The notes beneath the pieces are model-generated. The model made no database searches. It was not told the DNA's origin and was given only the letters and a program-made list of their open reading frames with translations. Of a stretch of 44,880 nt of DNA, positions 35,101 through 44,880 are shown in pieces (the first letter of the stretch is position 1; each line of letters starts with the position of its first letter). Source of the DNA: Tetrahymena elliotti 4EA (Eukaryota; Ciliophora; Oligohymenophorea; Hymenostomatida; Tetrahymenidae); assembly GCA_000231825.2 (NCBI GenBank), contig JH720407.1, forward strand, positions 14,538 to 59,417. The letters run 5' to 3'. The translations under genes and the position numbers were made by a program.

Positions 35101-38100
35101 TCAGCATTCTAATTCTAATACAACTAATCTTTTTGCTTTTAGGAGTTTTGATCTTAATCTTAATGCACCCACTCCACTAATATTATTTTCTCTTTTAAAA
35201 AATTAAAACAATAGATGTTGTTTTAGAAAATTTTTAAAAGATAGAGATAACACAAGTATTTGAATTGAATTTGAAACCACAAATAAAAAATGATGAATGA
35301 GCCAAAAATATGAAGTAAATAAAATAAATTTAGTTATTCCCTCATACATTAAAGTTTTTATTTATTCAAAATAACATAGAAATACTATTTTTACTATAGG
35401 TCAAGAGCCAAAATTTAGAGATTAGAGCATTTTGATAACTGAGATCCTAATCCTAATGCACCTATTTCGCCAATTAAATTTTCTCTTTTACAAAATAATA
35501 AAAGTAAAGGTTGAATAGAAATAATATTTAAAAGAATGAGAAAAACATAAAAATGTTAACTAAACAAATCTAAAAAACCAATAAAAATTAATGAGTCAAA
35601 CAAATTCAAGATAAACCAACCAAAAATAGTAACTTGCTAATAAATGAAAGCCTTTGTTTATTAAATAGGCTTAGTTAAAACTTAAACACTATTTTTACAT
35701 GAGTTCAAGAGTCAGATTTTAGAGATTTGAGCATTTTACTAATTCAGATCCTAATTCTTATGAACCTATTTCACCAATATCATTATATCTATCAAAAAAA
35801 TTGCCAAAATAAAAAAAGAATAAAGAAGTGCTTAAAAGAATGAGTAAACCAATACAACTTACTCATCAGTTAGTGCCAATAAACTAAAGTCTATATAAAT
35901 TCAAAAATGTATAATTAATATCGAAAAACCTATTTTTACTAGAGGTTAAGAGTCAAAATTGTGAGATTTGAACATTTTGCTAACTCAGATCCTAACCCTA
36001 ATACACCCAATTCACCAATATTATTTTACCTTTTAAAAAATTATAAAAATAAATATTGAATATAGAAATAAATACTAAGAAGAATAAAAAAACACAAAAT
36101 TTTAAATAAATCAATAGCAACTGTTAGAAATTAATGAATGAGAAAAGCAGGAATTAAGTAAGCCAACATAAATTAATTAGTTTCTTATAAATTAAACTCT
36201 TTGTCTCTCCAAAAATGTAGCATTAATATTGAAACTTTATTTTTACATTAAGAAAATATTCAGATTTTAGAGATGAGAGCATTATGCTAAGCCAGATCCT
36301 AATCCTGAAGCCCCAATTTCATTAATATTATTATGACTTTTAATCAATTATTAAAAAAATGTTGAGTTATGAAATTTTAATATGTGCAAGAAAACATACA
36401 AGTTTAAATTAAATATATAAACAACAAATAAAAAGTAATGAAAGAGTCAAACAAATATCAAGTAAACCAATCAAAACTATTCTTAAACTAAATAAAGTCA
36501 ATATTTTATTTAAAAAATGTATAACTAAACTAAAAATTTATTTTTACATGAGTTCAAGAGTCAAAGTTTAGAGATTTGAGCATTTTGCTAACTCAGATCC
36601 TAATCCTTATGAACCTATTTCACCAATATCATTATCTCTTTTAAAAATTATCATAATTATTGAATAAAGAAGTATTTAAAAGAATGAGAAAAATAAAAAA
36701 TTCTAATTAAATCTATTAACAAAAAATAAAAATAAAAATAAAAATGAATGAATGAATGAATGAGACAAGAGTCAAGACAAATTAGTCAATCAGTTATTCA
36801 GTTTCTCAAAAAATCTTTTTATATTTAAAAATGCAGAATTAATGTTAAAACATATTATTGAAACCTTAAGTAAAGAGTCAAAGTTTAGAGATTGGAACAT
36901 TTCGCTAAGCCAAATCCTAAATTTGTTACACCGATTTTCCCAATATTATTTTACCTTTTAAAAAATGAATTAAATAAGTAAATGTAGAACAAAGAAGTAT
37001 TTAAATATTGAGAAAAATAAAAAAATATTAACGAAATCTAAATAAAAACAACAAATAAAAATTAATTGTCAAGTAAACCAACCAAAATTTTAGTTATTAT
37101 TAATTGAAAACCTTTATTCAAAAAATACTCAATTAAAATTGAAAAACTGTTCTTACTATAAAAAAAGATTTAAAGTTTTGAGCTTAGAGCATTTTGCTAG
37201 CTCAGATCCTAATCCCTATGCTCCCATTTCACCAATTATATTTTCCCTTTTAAAAGAAATAATGAATAGAATAATATTTAAAAGAATGATAAAAACATAC
37301 AAATGAATGAATCAAACATGAAAACTTTAAAAAATTAATCACCCAAACAAATGTTAAATAATGAAAACAAAATAAATCAGTTGCTCATACATTAGACTCT
37401 TTATTATTCAAAAATGTATAATTAATATAGAAACTATAAACTACCTTAGGTAAAGAGTCAAAGTTTAGAGATTAGGGCATTTTGCTAACTCTGAGCCTAA
37501 CCATCGTGTCCCCTTTTCACCAATATTATTTTCCCTTTACAATAATTTTAAAAAGAAATAATTAAAAGAATGATAAAACTTAAAAACATTAATTAATTAA
37601 TTCTGAAAACAAAAAATAAAATCTACGAGCCAAAAAAAATAAAGTAAACTAATCTAAATTTATTTTTTAGCTACTCATAAATTTAAATTTTTATTTATTC
37701 AAAAATACATAAATAACATTGAAAAATTATTTTTACTAGAGCTAAATGGTCAAAGTTTAGAGATTAGAGCATTTTGATAAGCCAAATCCTATGCTCTAAG
37801 CACCTATTTCGCCAATTTTATTCCATCTTTAAAATAATTATCATAACATATATTAAAAAAAAATTTAATTCATTCTGATAAGACCCAATAAAAATTTATG
37901 AATGGGCAATAACAAATTCACAAACCTAATTTAGTTGTTCACTCATAAAATAAAGTCTTTATTTACTCATTCTAAATGCATAATTAATATTGAAACAATG
38001 TTTTTACATTAGATCAAGATTCAAAGTTTAGAGATTAGAACATTTTTCTAGCTCAGATCCTAATCTTTATGAACCGATATCACCAATGTTACTCTGTCTT

Positions 38101-38457
38101 TTAAAAAATAAAAAATAACTATTGAATAAAGAAGTGTTAAAGAGGAAGAGAGAAACAAAAAAATGAAAAATAAATCTAATAACTTTAAATAAAAATTAAA
38201 TGAGTGAGACAAACAAATATCAAATAAGCTAACATAAATTAGTCAATTTCTTAATTATTAAAATATATTTTTATCTAAAAATGCATATCTAATATTGCAA
38301 TACTATTTTTTACTGTGATTAAAACTTAGAGATTTAATTATTTTAAAGAAAAAAATAATAATTTTACCTGAAACAAATATCGAGATTTAAGTATTAAGTT
38401 AAATTAGAGCTTTGTAACTTTAAATAGATAGATAGATATTTAAATATTCTCCCAAAT
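35101..38457 (-). CDS. leucine-rich-repeat protein, gene A: one 90-nt exon per repeat, 5' end unresolved
   Basis: Twelve exons in 5' to 3' order: 38368-38457, 38008-38097, 37737-37826, 37445-37534, 37157-37246, 36865-36954, 36548-36637, 36247-36336, 35940-36029, 35699-35788, 35395-35484 and the last, 35101-35191, ending TGA. The first eleven are exactly 90 nt. Each begins after AAAAG or TAG with one base completing a codon and ends in phase 2 before GTAA or GTTT. Each encodes one repeat on the pattern NNIGEIGxxGLGSEL followed by AKCSNLQTLTLDL, a ribonuclease-inhibitor-like LRR with Asn at the turn. The last repeat ends LVVLELEC. Introns are 151-270 nt and are themselves similar to each other. 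The start is not found; a separate ATG at 39087 opens a 28-codon frame (MTTFIFTEKKIEFFESS) that might be the first exon. Likely a protein-binding solenoid; ligand unknown. Confidence 0.8.
35101..38457 (-). repeat. tandem exon-plus-intron units of about 290 bp
   Basis: At the DNA level the region is a run of imperfect direct repeats with a conserved core (plus-strand AGATCCTAATC and TTTCACCAATATTATTTT). Core-to-core distances are roughly 240-317 bp, mostly 290-308. The core is the 90-nt LRR exon. The spacer is the intron, in which segments such as AATTAATATTGAAA and TTATTTATTCAAAAATG recur. The unit of duplication was therefore an exon together with its intron. Confidence 0.8.
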
Positions 38458-39599
38458 CTATAAAATTTAAAGTACATCAATCAGGTTTGTAAAATATTTT
38501 ATATTTTATATCAACATTTTTTTTTTTAAATTAGTTTGAGAAATTAAATTGAGTTTTAAATAATTGATTGACAAAAAAATCATCTGAAAATTTTACTCAA
38601 ATTCTTCAAAAGAAATTGTGAATCATAAAGAAGCAAATTGGATTAATCTGATCATTTCAAATAAAATTTACACAATATAAAAATAAGATATTTTTAATTC
38701 ACTTTTGAAGAATTTAATAATAATTTTAGTTTCTTGTCAATACTTGAGGCTTCTTTTAAAAAATGTCATCGTGAGCAATGGCTCTTAGTGGCTATGGAGA
38801 TTAATGATAAAGTTGAAAATATAAAAATCAGCTGCAGCCCCACCACAACATTACATATAATATTTTGTGGTGAAGTTAAAGAGTCAAAGCATATTAAACA
38901 AGTAATACCTTCAAAAAAAGGCAACAGACCCTAACTAATAAAAATTAGTTTTTTTTCTTTTCTTAGTAAGCTCTTATATTTTGTAAAATTTTCTTGATTT
39001 TCAGTTTTCCATATCATCAAATTCAAAATATTGAGTACTAGACTCAAAAAATTCAATTTTTTTCTCTGTGAAAATAAAAGTTGTCATGATTTAAATGTAA
39101 AAATAATAGAAAACATTTTTAATTTTAGAATACTTATAATCAATTAATTTTTATTTTAAATTTATCAATTAGGATTTAAAAATCGCTTTGGAATATGTTT
39201 CATTTAAAAACAAAAATCCATAGTTGGAATTTTTATTTGCTAATTTATAGTAAAAATTTTTATCAGGAAAAAAACAATAAAGATTGATTTGACTGACCAA
39301 AATATAATTTAATTTCCAAGTGAAGTTAAGATAAATGATGATAGATAAATTTGGCTTTACATAAGAGAGGAAAAAGTAAATTAGGGTTGAGAATTGATGT
39401 TTTGTAAATATTTATTATTCAATTTAGAAAATAATAAAAAATTGTATTTGAAGCAAAAAAACCTTTTCAGTTATAGAAATTTATAAAATAAAAGAAACTA
39501 GTTAAAATAGAGTAAATTTAAATTTTATTTTATAATTTTTTATATTTTACTCTTCTTTTGCTAATAGATTTTGATTTTTAATCATTAAATTAGAACAAA
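38458..39599. other. region between divergent LRR genes A and B, with an odd structured patch
   Basis: Contains the unresolved 5' end of gene A, a possible first exon of A (minus strand, ATG 39085-39087 to TGA 39001-39003) and, at 38750-38959, a patch richer in G+C with hairpins described separately. The rest is A+T-rich with no supported gene. Confidence 0.45.
38750..38959 (+). ncRNA. candidate structured RNA or relic: hairpins followed by a T-run
   Basis: Unlike its surroundings this stretch is moderately G+C rich and structured. GAGC-AATG-GCTC is a small hairpin at 38773-38784. CACCACAA and TTGTGGTG (38841-38872) form an 8-bp stem with an inner ATTA/TAAT pair. At the end, AACTAAT-AAAA-ATTAGTT (38933-38950) is a 7-bp hairpin directly followed by a T-run, the arrangement of an RNA polymerase III terminator with a stabilising stem. 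Frames are open on both strands: SCSPTTTLHIIFCGEVKESK on plus, and GITCLICFDSL on minus with a Cys-x2-Cys pair, so a protein fragment or transposon relic is an alternative. It does not match telomerase RNA, U1-U6 or SRP signatures that I can recall. Confidence 0.3.
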
Positions 39600-42500
39600 A
39601 TGGGAGAAGAATACAAGAAAGCATTAAATGACATGATGTAGATTTTTAGAAATAAATAAATAAGCTATTCTAAATATTTACTTTAAAAAATAGTCTCAAG
39701 AATCCTAGTTAATATCGATTAATCATACTGTAAATCACTAAAATTAAGATTTTATCATTTATAAATATTAACTCTAACAAGATAAAATAATTCTTTTGAT
39801 AATTATTTTGATTTCTTCACCTAAGCGATCAATTAATGCGGCAATCTTAGAGCTCTAAAATTAGAAACATAGTAAATAATTAATTATTTTATTTTCTCAA
39901 TATAAATAATCAAAAAATACATTTTTCAAGCTCATAAGTCAAAGAATTATCAATTTCGTTAAGTAAATATATTGCCAATTGGAATTAGATTACCAGTTTG
40001 TCTTTGGTCTTTCAGTAATCATATTTATTTACTCATATTTAGAATTGATTTATTCATAAAATTTAAAAAATAGTAACTGCGAGGTGGAGACTGCATCCAT
40101 TTCTTAAGCACTTTCATAGTGTATCTAATTGAAATCAATTACTATTCTATTGAAGTAATCTCATTATTTTTTGAATATTATTAGATATTCTCCCATTTAA
40201 ATATCTTTTTTTAGAATTGCTTCAAAAACCTTCATTGATATTCTTATTTATAAAAAACAAAATAAAAATTAAACAAACATTTTTAACATGGATTTAAAAT
40301 TTAATAAAAAAGTAATGTTCCAATTTAAGAGATTGGCTTTAATAATCTAAGCAAAGCTATTAGTTAGTTAAAAAACTTGGACTCCCTCTAGTTGAATTTA
40401 AAGTAATTTTAAATCATTTATATTTGATAATTTTTATATTATTTATTCATACAGTTGTAATAGTTATAATGATAATGGACCTTCAAACGATTTTAATTTA
40501 GGGGAAGTAATTGCGAGTTTGGAATAGCTTACTTATTTAGATTTAACAATCTCGTAAAATAAAGATTATAATTATTGATGTAAAAAAAATATATTAAGAC
40601 TAATCCTTTTGCAGGTTCAATAAATTAGGAGTAAAATGTGCTCATAATATTATTTAAGGCATTTACAGTAGCAAAAAACTAGTTTCTTTTGATCTCAATT
40701 TCCAGTATTTTTTTAAATAACTATTGATGCTGATTTATACATTTCTTTAAAAGATTCAATTAGTTAACTTTTGAAAGCATTTATAATCTAAAAGAAGAAT
40801 CGTCTGACAACATTAAAAAAGTAGTTTCTAATGAAATAGATGATTCAAAGTATTAATTATTTCATTCAAAAGATCAATAACTAATTTACATTTTTAAGAT
40901 AAAATTAGGAGGATTCATATCGTACCTTCAATTAAAATTAAGACACTGCTTATGGATGCAAACTTGAGCACTTTAAAATCAATCTAAAGTTGAATTTTTA
41001 ATTAGATTAATTTTTTAATTAATTAATTTATTAATTTTAAATAAGCTCATGCAAAATTGGTTATTATGGTTGCTAATTGATAGGATAATTAATATATCTA
41101 CCTAAGAATCTCAAATCATTTGACATTAAATTAGAGTAAATTAGACAGATAGACAGATTTCTATTTTATATTTAAATTCTTTCTAATAACCAATTAAATT
41201 AGAAACTGCTTAATTGAAAATAATGGCTTCAGATTTATCAGCGATGGAGTATCTAGATGCTAGAATTTATTAAAGTTTCATATGAGTTTAATGTAAATTG
41301 CTGATACACATTTAGCTTGACTTTTACTTTTTTTCTTTTTTAAATAGAAACAACTAAATTCAAACTTCTGGAGCTATTCAATTTGCTAAATCTATTTCTG
41401 CATGCTAACTCTTGAATTCCTTCACTCTAAATCTAACGTGAGTTTTTCTTTCTTTCATATTATATTTTTTTCTTGAAAATAAAAAATAATAATCTTAGGA
41501 ATAACTAAGTCGATCCAGACATCTTTCATATCTATTTGGATGAGCTTTAAAACTTAGCTAATCTTGATGAGCTTTCATTAATTTTAGTGTAAAATTTTAC
41601 AAAAAATCTTTCACAAAATACCTTAAAGCCTTCATTAATCTTTTCTTTTTCGATATTTCTAAAAAATTCTAAATTAGACTTAAGAAAAGATTTAATTTAA
41701 AAAGAAAGAAAGAAATATACATAAAAAATTTAATATTTTACATTAAATTAAAATTTTAACAATTACTAAAATATTGAAAAAGTCAAAATAGGATTAACTC
41801 ATCAAATTTAAGTCAAAGCAGTAACGAAATTGCAAACTAAAGCAATTTAAAAAAGGTTGGTCTTATATTGGAGTAAAACTTTTTTTAAAAGTAAGCTAAA
41901 GAATTAACTTCTACTTTCTATATTTTAAAAGTCACAATAGTATAGATTACAATGGAATTGAGTATTTATCTTAAAGTTTGCTTAGATGCTAAAAAATCAC
42001 TTAGCTAAACCTCACATTAGGGTTTGAGTTTTATTTTATTTAATTTCACTCTTTAATTTTTATTGCAATAGGGGGAACTAAATATAAGATAAAGGTGCTT
42101 CATTTTTGGCAAGCATGATTCCTAAGCTACCGAATTTGACTACTCTCTGCCTAAATATTTAGTAAATCATTTTAAAAGAAGTAGAAAAATTAATTTGTAA
42201 TTATTTAATAGCAACAATTAGATAACTTCTGAAGGGTATACTTTAATTACAGATGGATTGTCTTAATGTATCCAAATTACTTAAATATATCTTAACTTAG
42301 AGTAAAAAAATTAAATATAAAATAAATATAAATTTAAATAATAAAATAGCTATAACTCAGAGATTTTTGGCCCTTCTTTTAAGAAAATTGGAGAAAAACT
42401 TGCATTTTGCTAAAATTTAACTTTATTAAACATATCTTTAAGGTTAAAATTAATTTATTTTTAAATAGAAAATTAATTTTTTTATCAAAATAAAAAGAAA

Positions 42501-43135
42501 CTGTGAATTGACTTCTGAGGCTTGCTTATTGTTAAGTGGCCTAGAAAACTGTAAAAAATTATCAGAGCTGCATTTGAATTTGCAGTAAATGTTTGAATGG
42601 TTTACTAAATATTTAATTATTTAATTTCACCACAATTAAAGTTTTAAATTTTTGAATTGGTTTACAATTAAGAAATAATGTTTTAAGATGAAATTAGAGA
42701 GTCTGATTTTTATTATAACTTCTCTAATCACAAATAAAAACTTAAATCTTTTTCTACTTTTAAATTAAAATAGGAACAATATAATATAAGATTTAGGTTG
42801 CATACAATTAAGTAAATATATTTCTTCATTGAAAAGTTTATCTATTCTTGATATCAACTTAAGGTAAAGTTAAAAAAATAATTAAAACTATTAACTTGAT
42901 TAATCAAATAGAGAGACAAGTATTACTGACAAAGGAGCAAATGAAATTAGCAAAGAAATATCCATGCTTAACAATTTAATAAGCTTAAAGTTTAATATTT
43001 TGTAAGTTTATTCTGTTTTAATTAATTTATTCATTTTTATTTTTTAGCTATAATTCTGTGCATTCAAATGAATATAGATCAATCCTTCTAAAAACTCCTA
43101 AATTAGTTGTTTCTAATTTATTTGAATTTTAATGA
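39600..43135 (+). CDS. leucine-rich-repeat protein, gene B: 20 exons, one repeat per exon, 657 aa
   Basis: Exon 1 is 39600-39871 (MGEEYKKALNDMMQIF..). Exons 2-20: 39931-40014, 40074-40154, 40313-40402, 40455-40553, 40615-40704, 40899-40988, 41046-41135, 41203-41292, 41348-41437, 41499-41588, 41783-41872, 41932-42021, 42072-42161, 42212-42301, 42350-42442, 42498-42584, 42774-42863, 42912-43001, 43048-43135. All 19 introns are phase 2 and the total is 658 codons including TGA. Thirteen exons are exactly 90 nt; others are 81, 84, 87, 93, 99 and 88 (last). Each internal exon gives one repeat, for example GGNQIQDKGASFLASMIP then KLPNLTTLCLNI, or DKGANEISKEISMLNNLISL. The fold is a ribonuclease-inhibitor-like LRR solenoid. 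No signal peptide or membrane span is seen, so it is probably cytosolic. Sequence is diverged from gene A but the plan is identical. Confidence 0.85.
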
Positions 43136-44083
43136 AACAATAACTTTTAAAAATAAAAAAATCATCTTAAAATAAAAATGGTTTTTTCATAAATCTGTTA
43201 TTTTTGTTTTTAATATTTCATTCGTAAATTATTTGTAAATATATTTGAATTAATTCTTGAGTTTAATTTCTTTTTTTTTTCAGATTTATTTTTTATTTGT
43301 TTTAATTTATTTTTAAATTATTAACAACTTCAAATGAGATCACTTTTAATAATCAAATTTATTATCTTCATTATTTTTATACAAATTTAGAAAAATAATG
43401 TTTCTTTGAAGGTTTGTTTTTTCATCATTTTTTGATAAATAGAGAATATAAAATTTAAGATCGGAGGCCTAAATTTGAACTAAGCATAGCCCTCTCAAAG
43501 ATAGAAATAGGGGTTTTTTAGGATTCTTTCTACCATCAGAAAGAACCATCATCATAAATTACAAATTAAACTCTAATTACAAAATAACAAAAAAATAAAT
43601 TATAATCCTCAATGATACTGATAAATTTCAGTTTTTACAAAACATATCAGGAAATATTACATACTTTGATTAGAACTGATAGGTGAATGATGATAATAAT
43701 CAATCATAGTAGCAAATAATCCATTTTAGTAGAAATCACAATATCATAAGATGCAACATAAAAATAAAAAAAAACTTAATGCTAGAAATATATAAAATTG
43801 TGAATTAATATAATATATTTTAATGTTCACTGAGCGTATTTAGTAAAAATCTTTAGGTTTATTCAGTAAATATATAGTATAAATAATTATAAATTTAATG
43901 AAATTGATAAAAGAAACTTTATGAAAATAGATAAATACATATTTATATTTTGACAAAGTTTTTTATTTAATTCTTCTTTACAATTTAGTTGAAATTAATT
44001 GTAATTTTTCAAATAATCATATTAATATAATCATTAGATCATTTAAAAATAAGTAATATTATTCATTTTATTAAAATTAATTA
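43136..44083. other. intergenic region between LRR genes B and C
   Basis: Convergent region. An ATG at 43334 opens a signal-peptide-like frame (MRSLLIIKFIIFIIFIQIQ), and a more G+C-rich segment at 43458-43560 reads RRPKFELSIALSKIEIGVF in one frame. I could not join them with an intron of normal size, so no gene is claimed. Confidence 0.35.
43534..43555. repeat. short perfect inverted repeat
   Basis: TTCTTTCT, a six-base loop ACCATC, then AGAAAGAA. It sits in a patch less A+T-rich than its neighbours, between the convergent LRR genes B and C. It could fold as a hairpin in RNA from either strand; function unknown. Confidence 0.4.
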
Positions 44084-44880
44084 TCAATGTTAAATCAATA
44101 AGAATAAAATGGTTAGTCTCTTTGCTTTTTTTAGCTTTGATTTCAATCCTTTTTTGCATTTTTCACCAATATTGTTGTCACTTTTAAAAAATTATAAATA
44201 TAAAAATTTAAAAGAAAGAGAAAACTTAAAATTTGAAAAATAAAAATTAGTCAGTCGTTGTAAACTAAAGTCTTATTTATTCATTCATAATTCATATACA
44301 AATACTATTTTTACTTGAGGAGTAGAAACAAAATTTTCAGATTAGAGCATTTTACTAATTCTTATCCTAATTTTTATGTGCCCATTTCACCAATATTGTT
44401 TTCACTTTTTTTTAAAAAAAATAAATATTAAATTAAGAAATATTGAAAAAAATTAGAAAAAAATAAAAATTTGAATTAAGTATGAAAATAATAATTAACA
44501 AATAAGAAAGCCAAATTAATATCAAGTAAATCAACTTAAATTAGTCAGTCAATCACTCAATCGTTTGTAAACTAAACTCGTTCCTAAATGCATAATTAAT
44601 ATTGAAAAGCTATTCTTACATAAGGTAAAGATATAAAGTTTAGAGATTAGTCCATTTTGCTAATTCAGATCCTAATTTTTATACACCCATTTCACCAATG
44701 TTGATGTAACTTTTAAATAATTATAAAAATAAAGATTAAATTAAAAATATTGAAAAGAATGAGAAAAAAATAAAAATTTAATTTATAAATGAGTAAGCCA
44801 AATAAATATAAACCAACCTAAATTAGTCAGTCAATAACTCAATCGTTTGAAACTAAACTCTTATTTATTCATTCCAAAAT
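44084..44880 (-). CDS. leucine-rich-repeat protein, gene C, 3' part (runs off the window)
   Basis: Three minus-strand exons lie in the window: 44620-44709, 44316-44405 (both 90 nt, phase-2 ends) and the last, 44084-44180, ending TGA at 44084-44086. The repeats read INIGEMGVQKLGSELA with KWTNLQTLYLYL, and NNIGEMGTQKLGQELV with KCSNLKILFLLL; the last exon reads NNIGEKCKKGLKSKLKKA. They closely match gene A, including the form of the final repeat and the intron lengths (135 and 214 nt), so A and C are recent paralogues. The sequence from 44710 to the window edge matches the intron type of gene A, so more exons should follow to the right. Function as for A is inferred only from the LRR fold. Confidence 0.8.

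Noticed and set aside
35101..38457. Array first read as satellite DNA or repeated non-coding RNA genes, because the cores contain AGCATTTTGCT hairpins and recur every 290 bp or so.
   Set aside because: On the minus strand with TAA/TAG as Gln each core is a 90-nt, phase-2 LRR exon with proper splice ends, which explains the conservation better.
35101..44880. CRISPR-like array of regularly spaced repeats.
   Set aside because: The organism is eukaryotic, the units are imperfect and about 290 bp, and the conserved parts are coding exons.
1..44880. tRNA genes, rRNA and telomere repeats.
   Set aside because: No B-box-like GGTTCGAATCC with a paired acceptor stem, no rRNA signature and no GGGGTT arrays were found on either strand by eye.

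Overview
The window looks like ciliate nuclear DNA, probably a hymenostome of the Tetrahymena/Ichthyophthirius kind. It is extremely A+T rich. Every recognisable protein is interrupted by in-frame TAA and TAG, which must read as Gln, and every gene I could close ends in TGA. Introns are GT..AG, mostly 43-120 nt with a few of 190-480 nt; Paramecium introns are much shorter. With the standard code the genes appear only as fragments. All exon models here were joined by hand from reading frame, splice-site and phase agreement, with no transcript data.

Layout. 0.5-1.4 kb (-): secreted low-complexity protein. 2.8-3.2 kb: frameshifted Tc1/mariner relic. 4.0-8.0 kb (+): large TPR protein. 9.1-10.8 kb (-): protein-disulfide-isomerase-like ER protein. 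11.1 kb (+): 104-residue protein. 11.8-13.4 kb (+): phosphatidylserine decarboxylase (PSD) copy 1. 13.8-15.8 kb (+): two-span membrane protein. 16.1-17.3 kb (-): sirtuin with an apparent 8-nt microexon. 17.9 kb: leader relic. 18.5-19.3 kb (+): small membrane protein. 19.5-21.1 kb (+): PSD copy 2. 21.6-23.0 kb (+): possible chaperonin-like protein. 23.9-28.3 kb (-): tubulin tyrosine ligase-like enzyme. 29.1-34.5 kb (+): highly divergent kinesin.

The most striking part is 35.1-44.9 kb. At the DNA level it looks like an array of degenerate units of about 290 bp, but read on the minus strand with the ciliate code each unit contains a 90-nt exon encoding one complete leucine-rich repeat, followed by an intron of about 200 nt. 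A second LRR gene on the plus strand (39.6-43.1 kb) has 20 exons built to the same plan, and a third on the minus strand runs off the right edge. Every internal exon has phase-2 boundaries and most are exactly 90 nt, so exons can be added, lost or skipped without changing frame. This is a modular LRR gene cluster in which one exon equals one repeat.

Functional links: the two PSD genes act in phosphatidylethanolamine synthesis; the ligase and kinesin genes are both microtubule-related and diverge from one 0.8-kb intergenic region. The remaining genes show no obvious shared pathway. Gene ends upstream of the TPR gene and of the first LRR gene remain unresolved.
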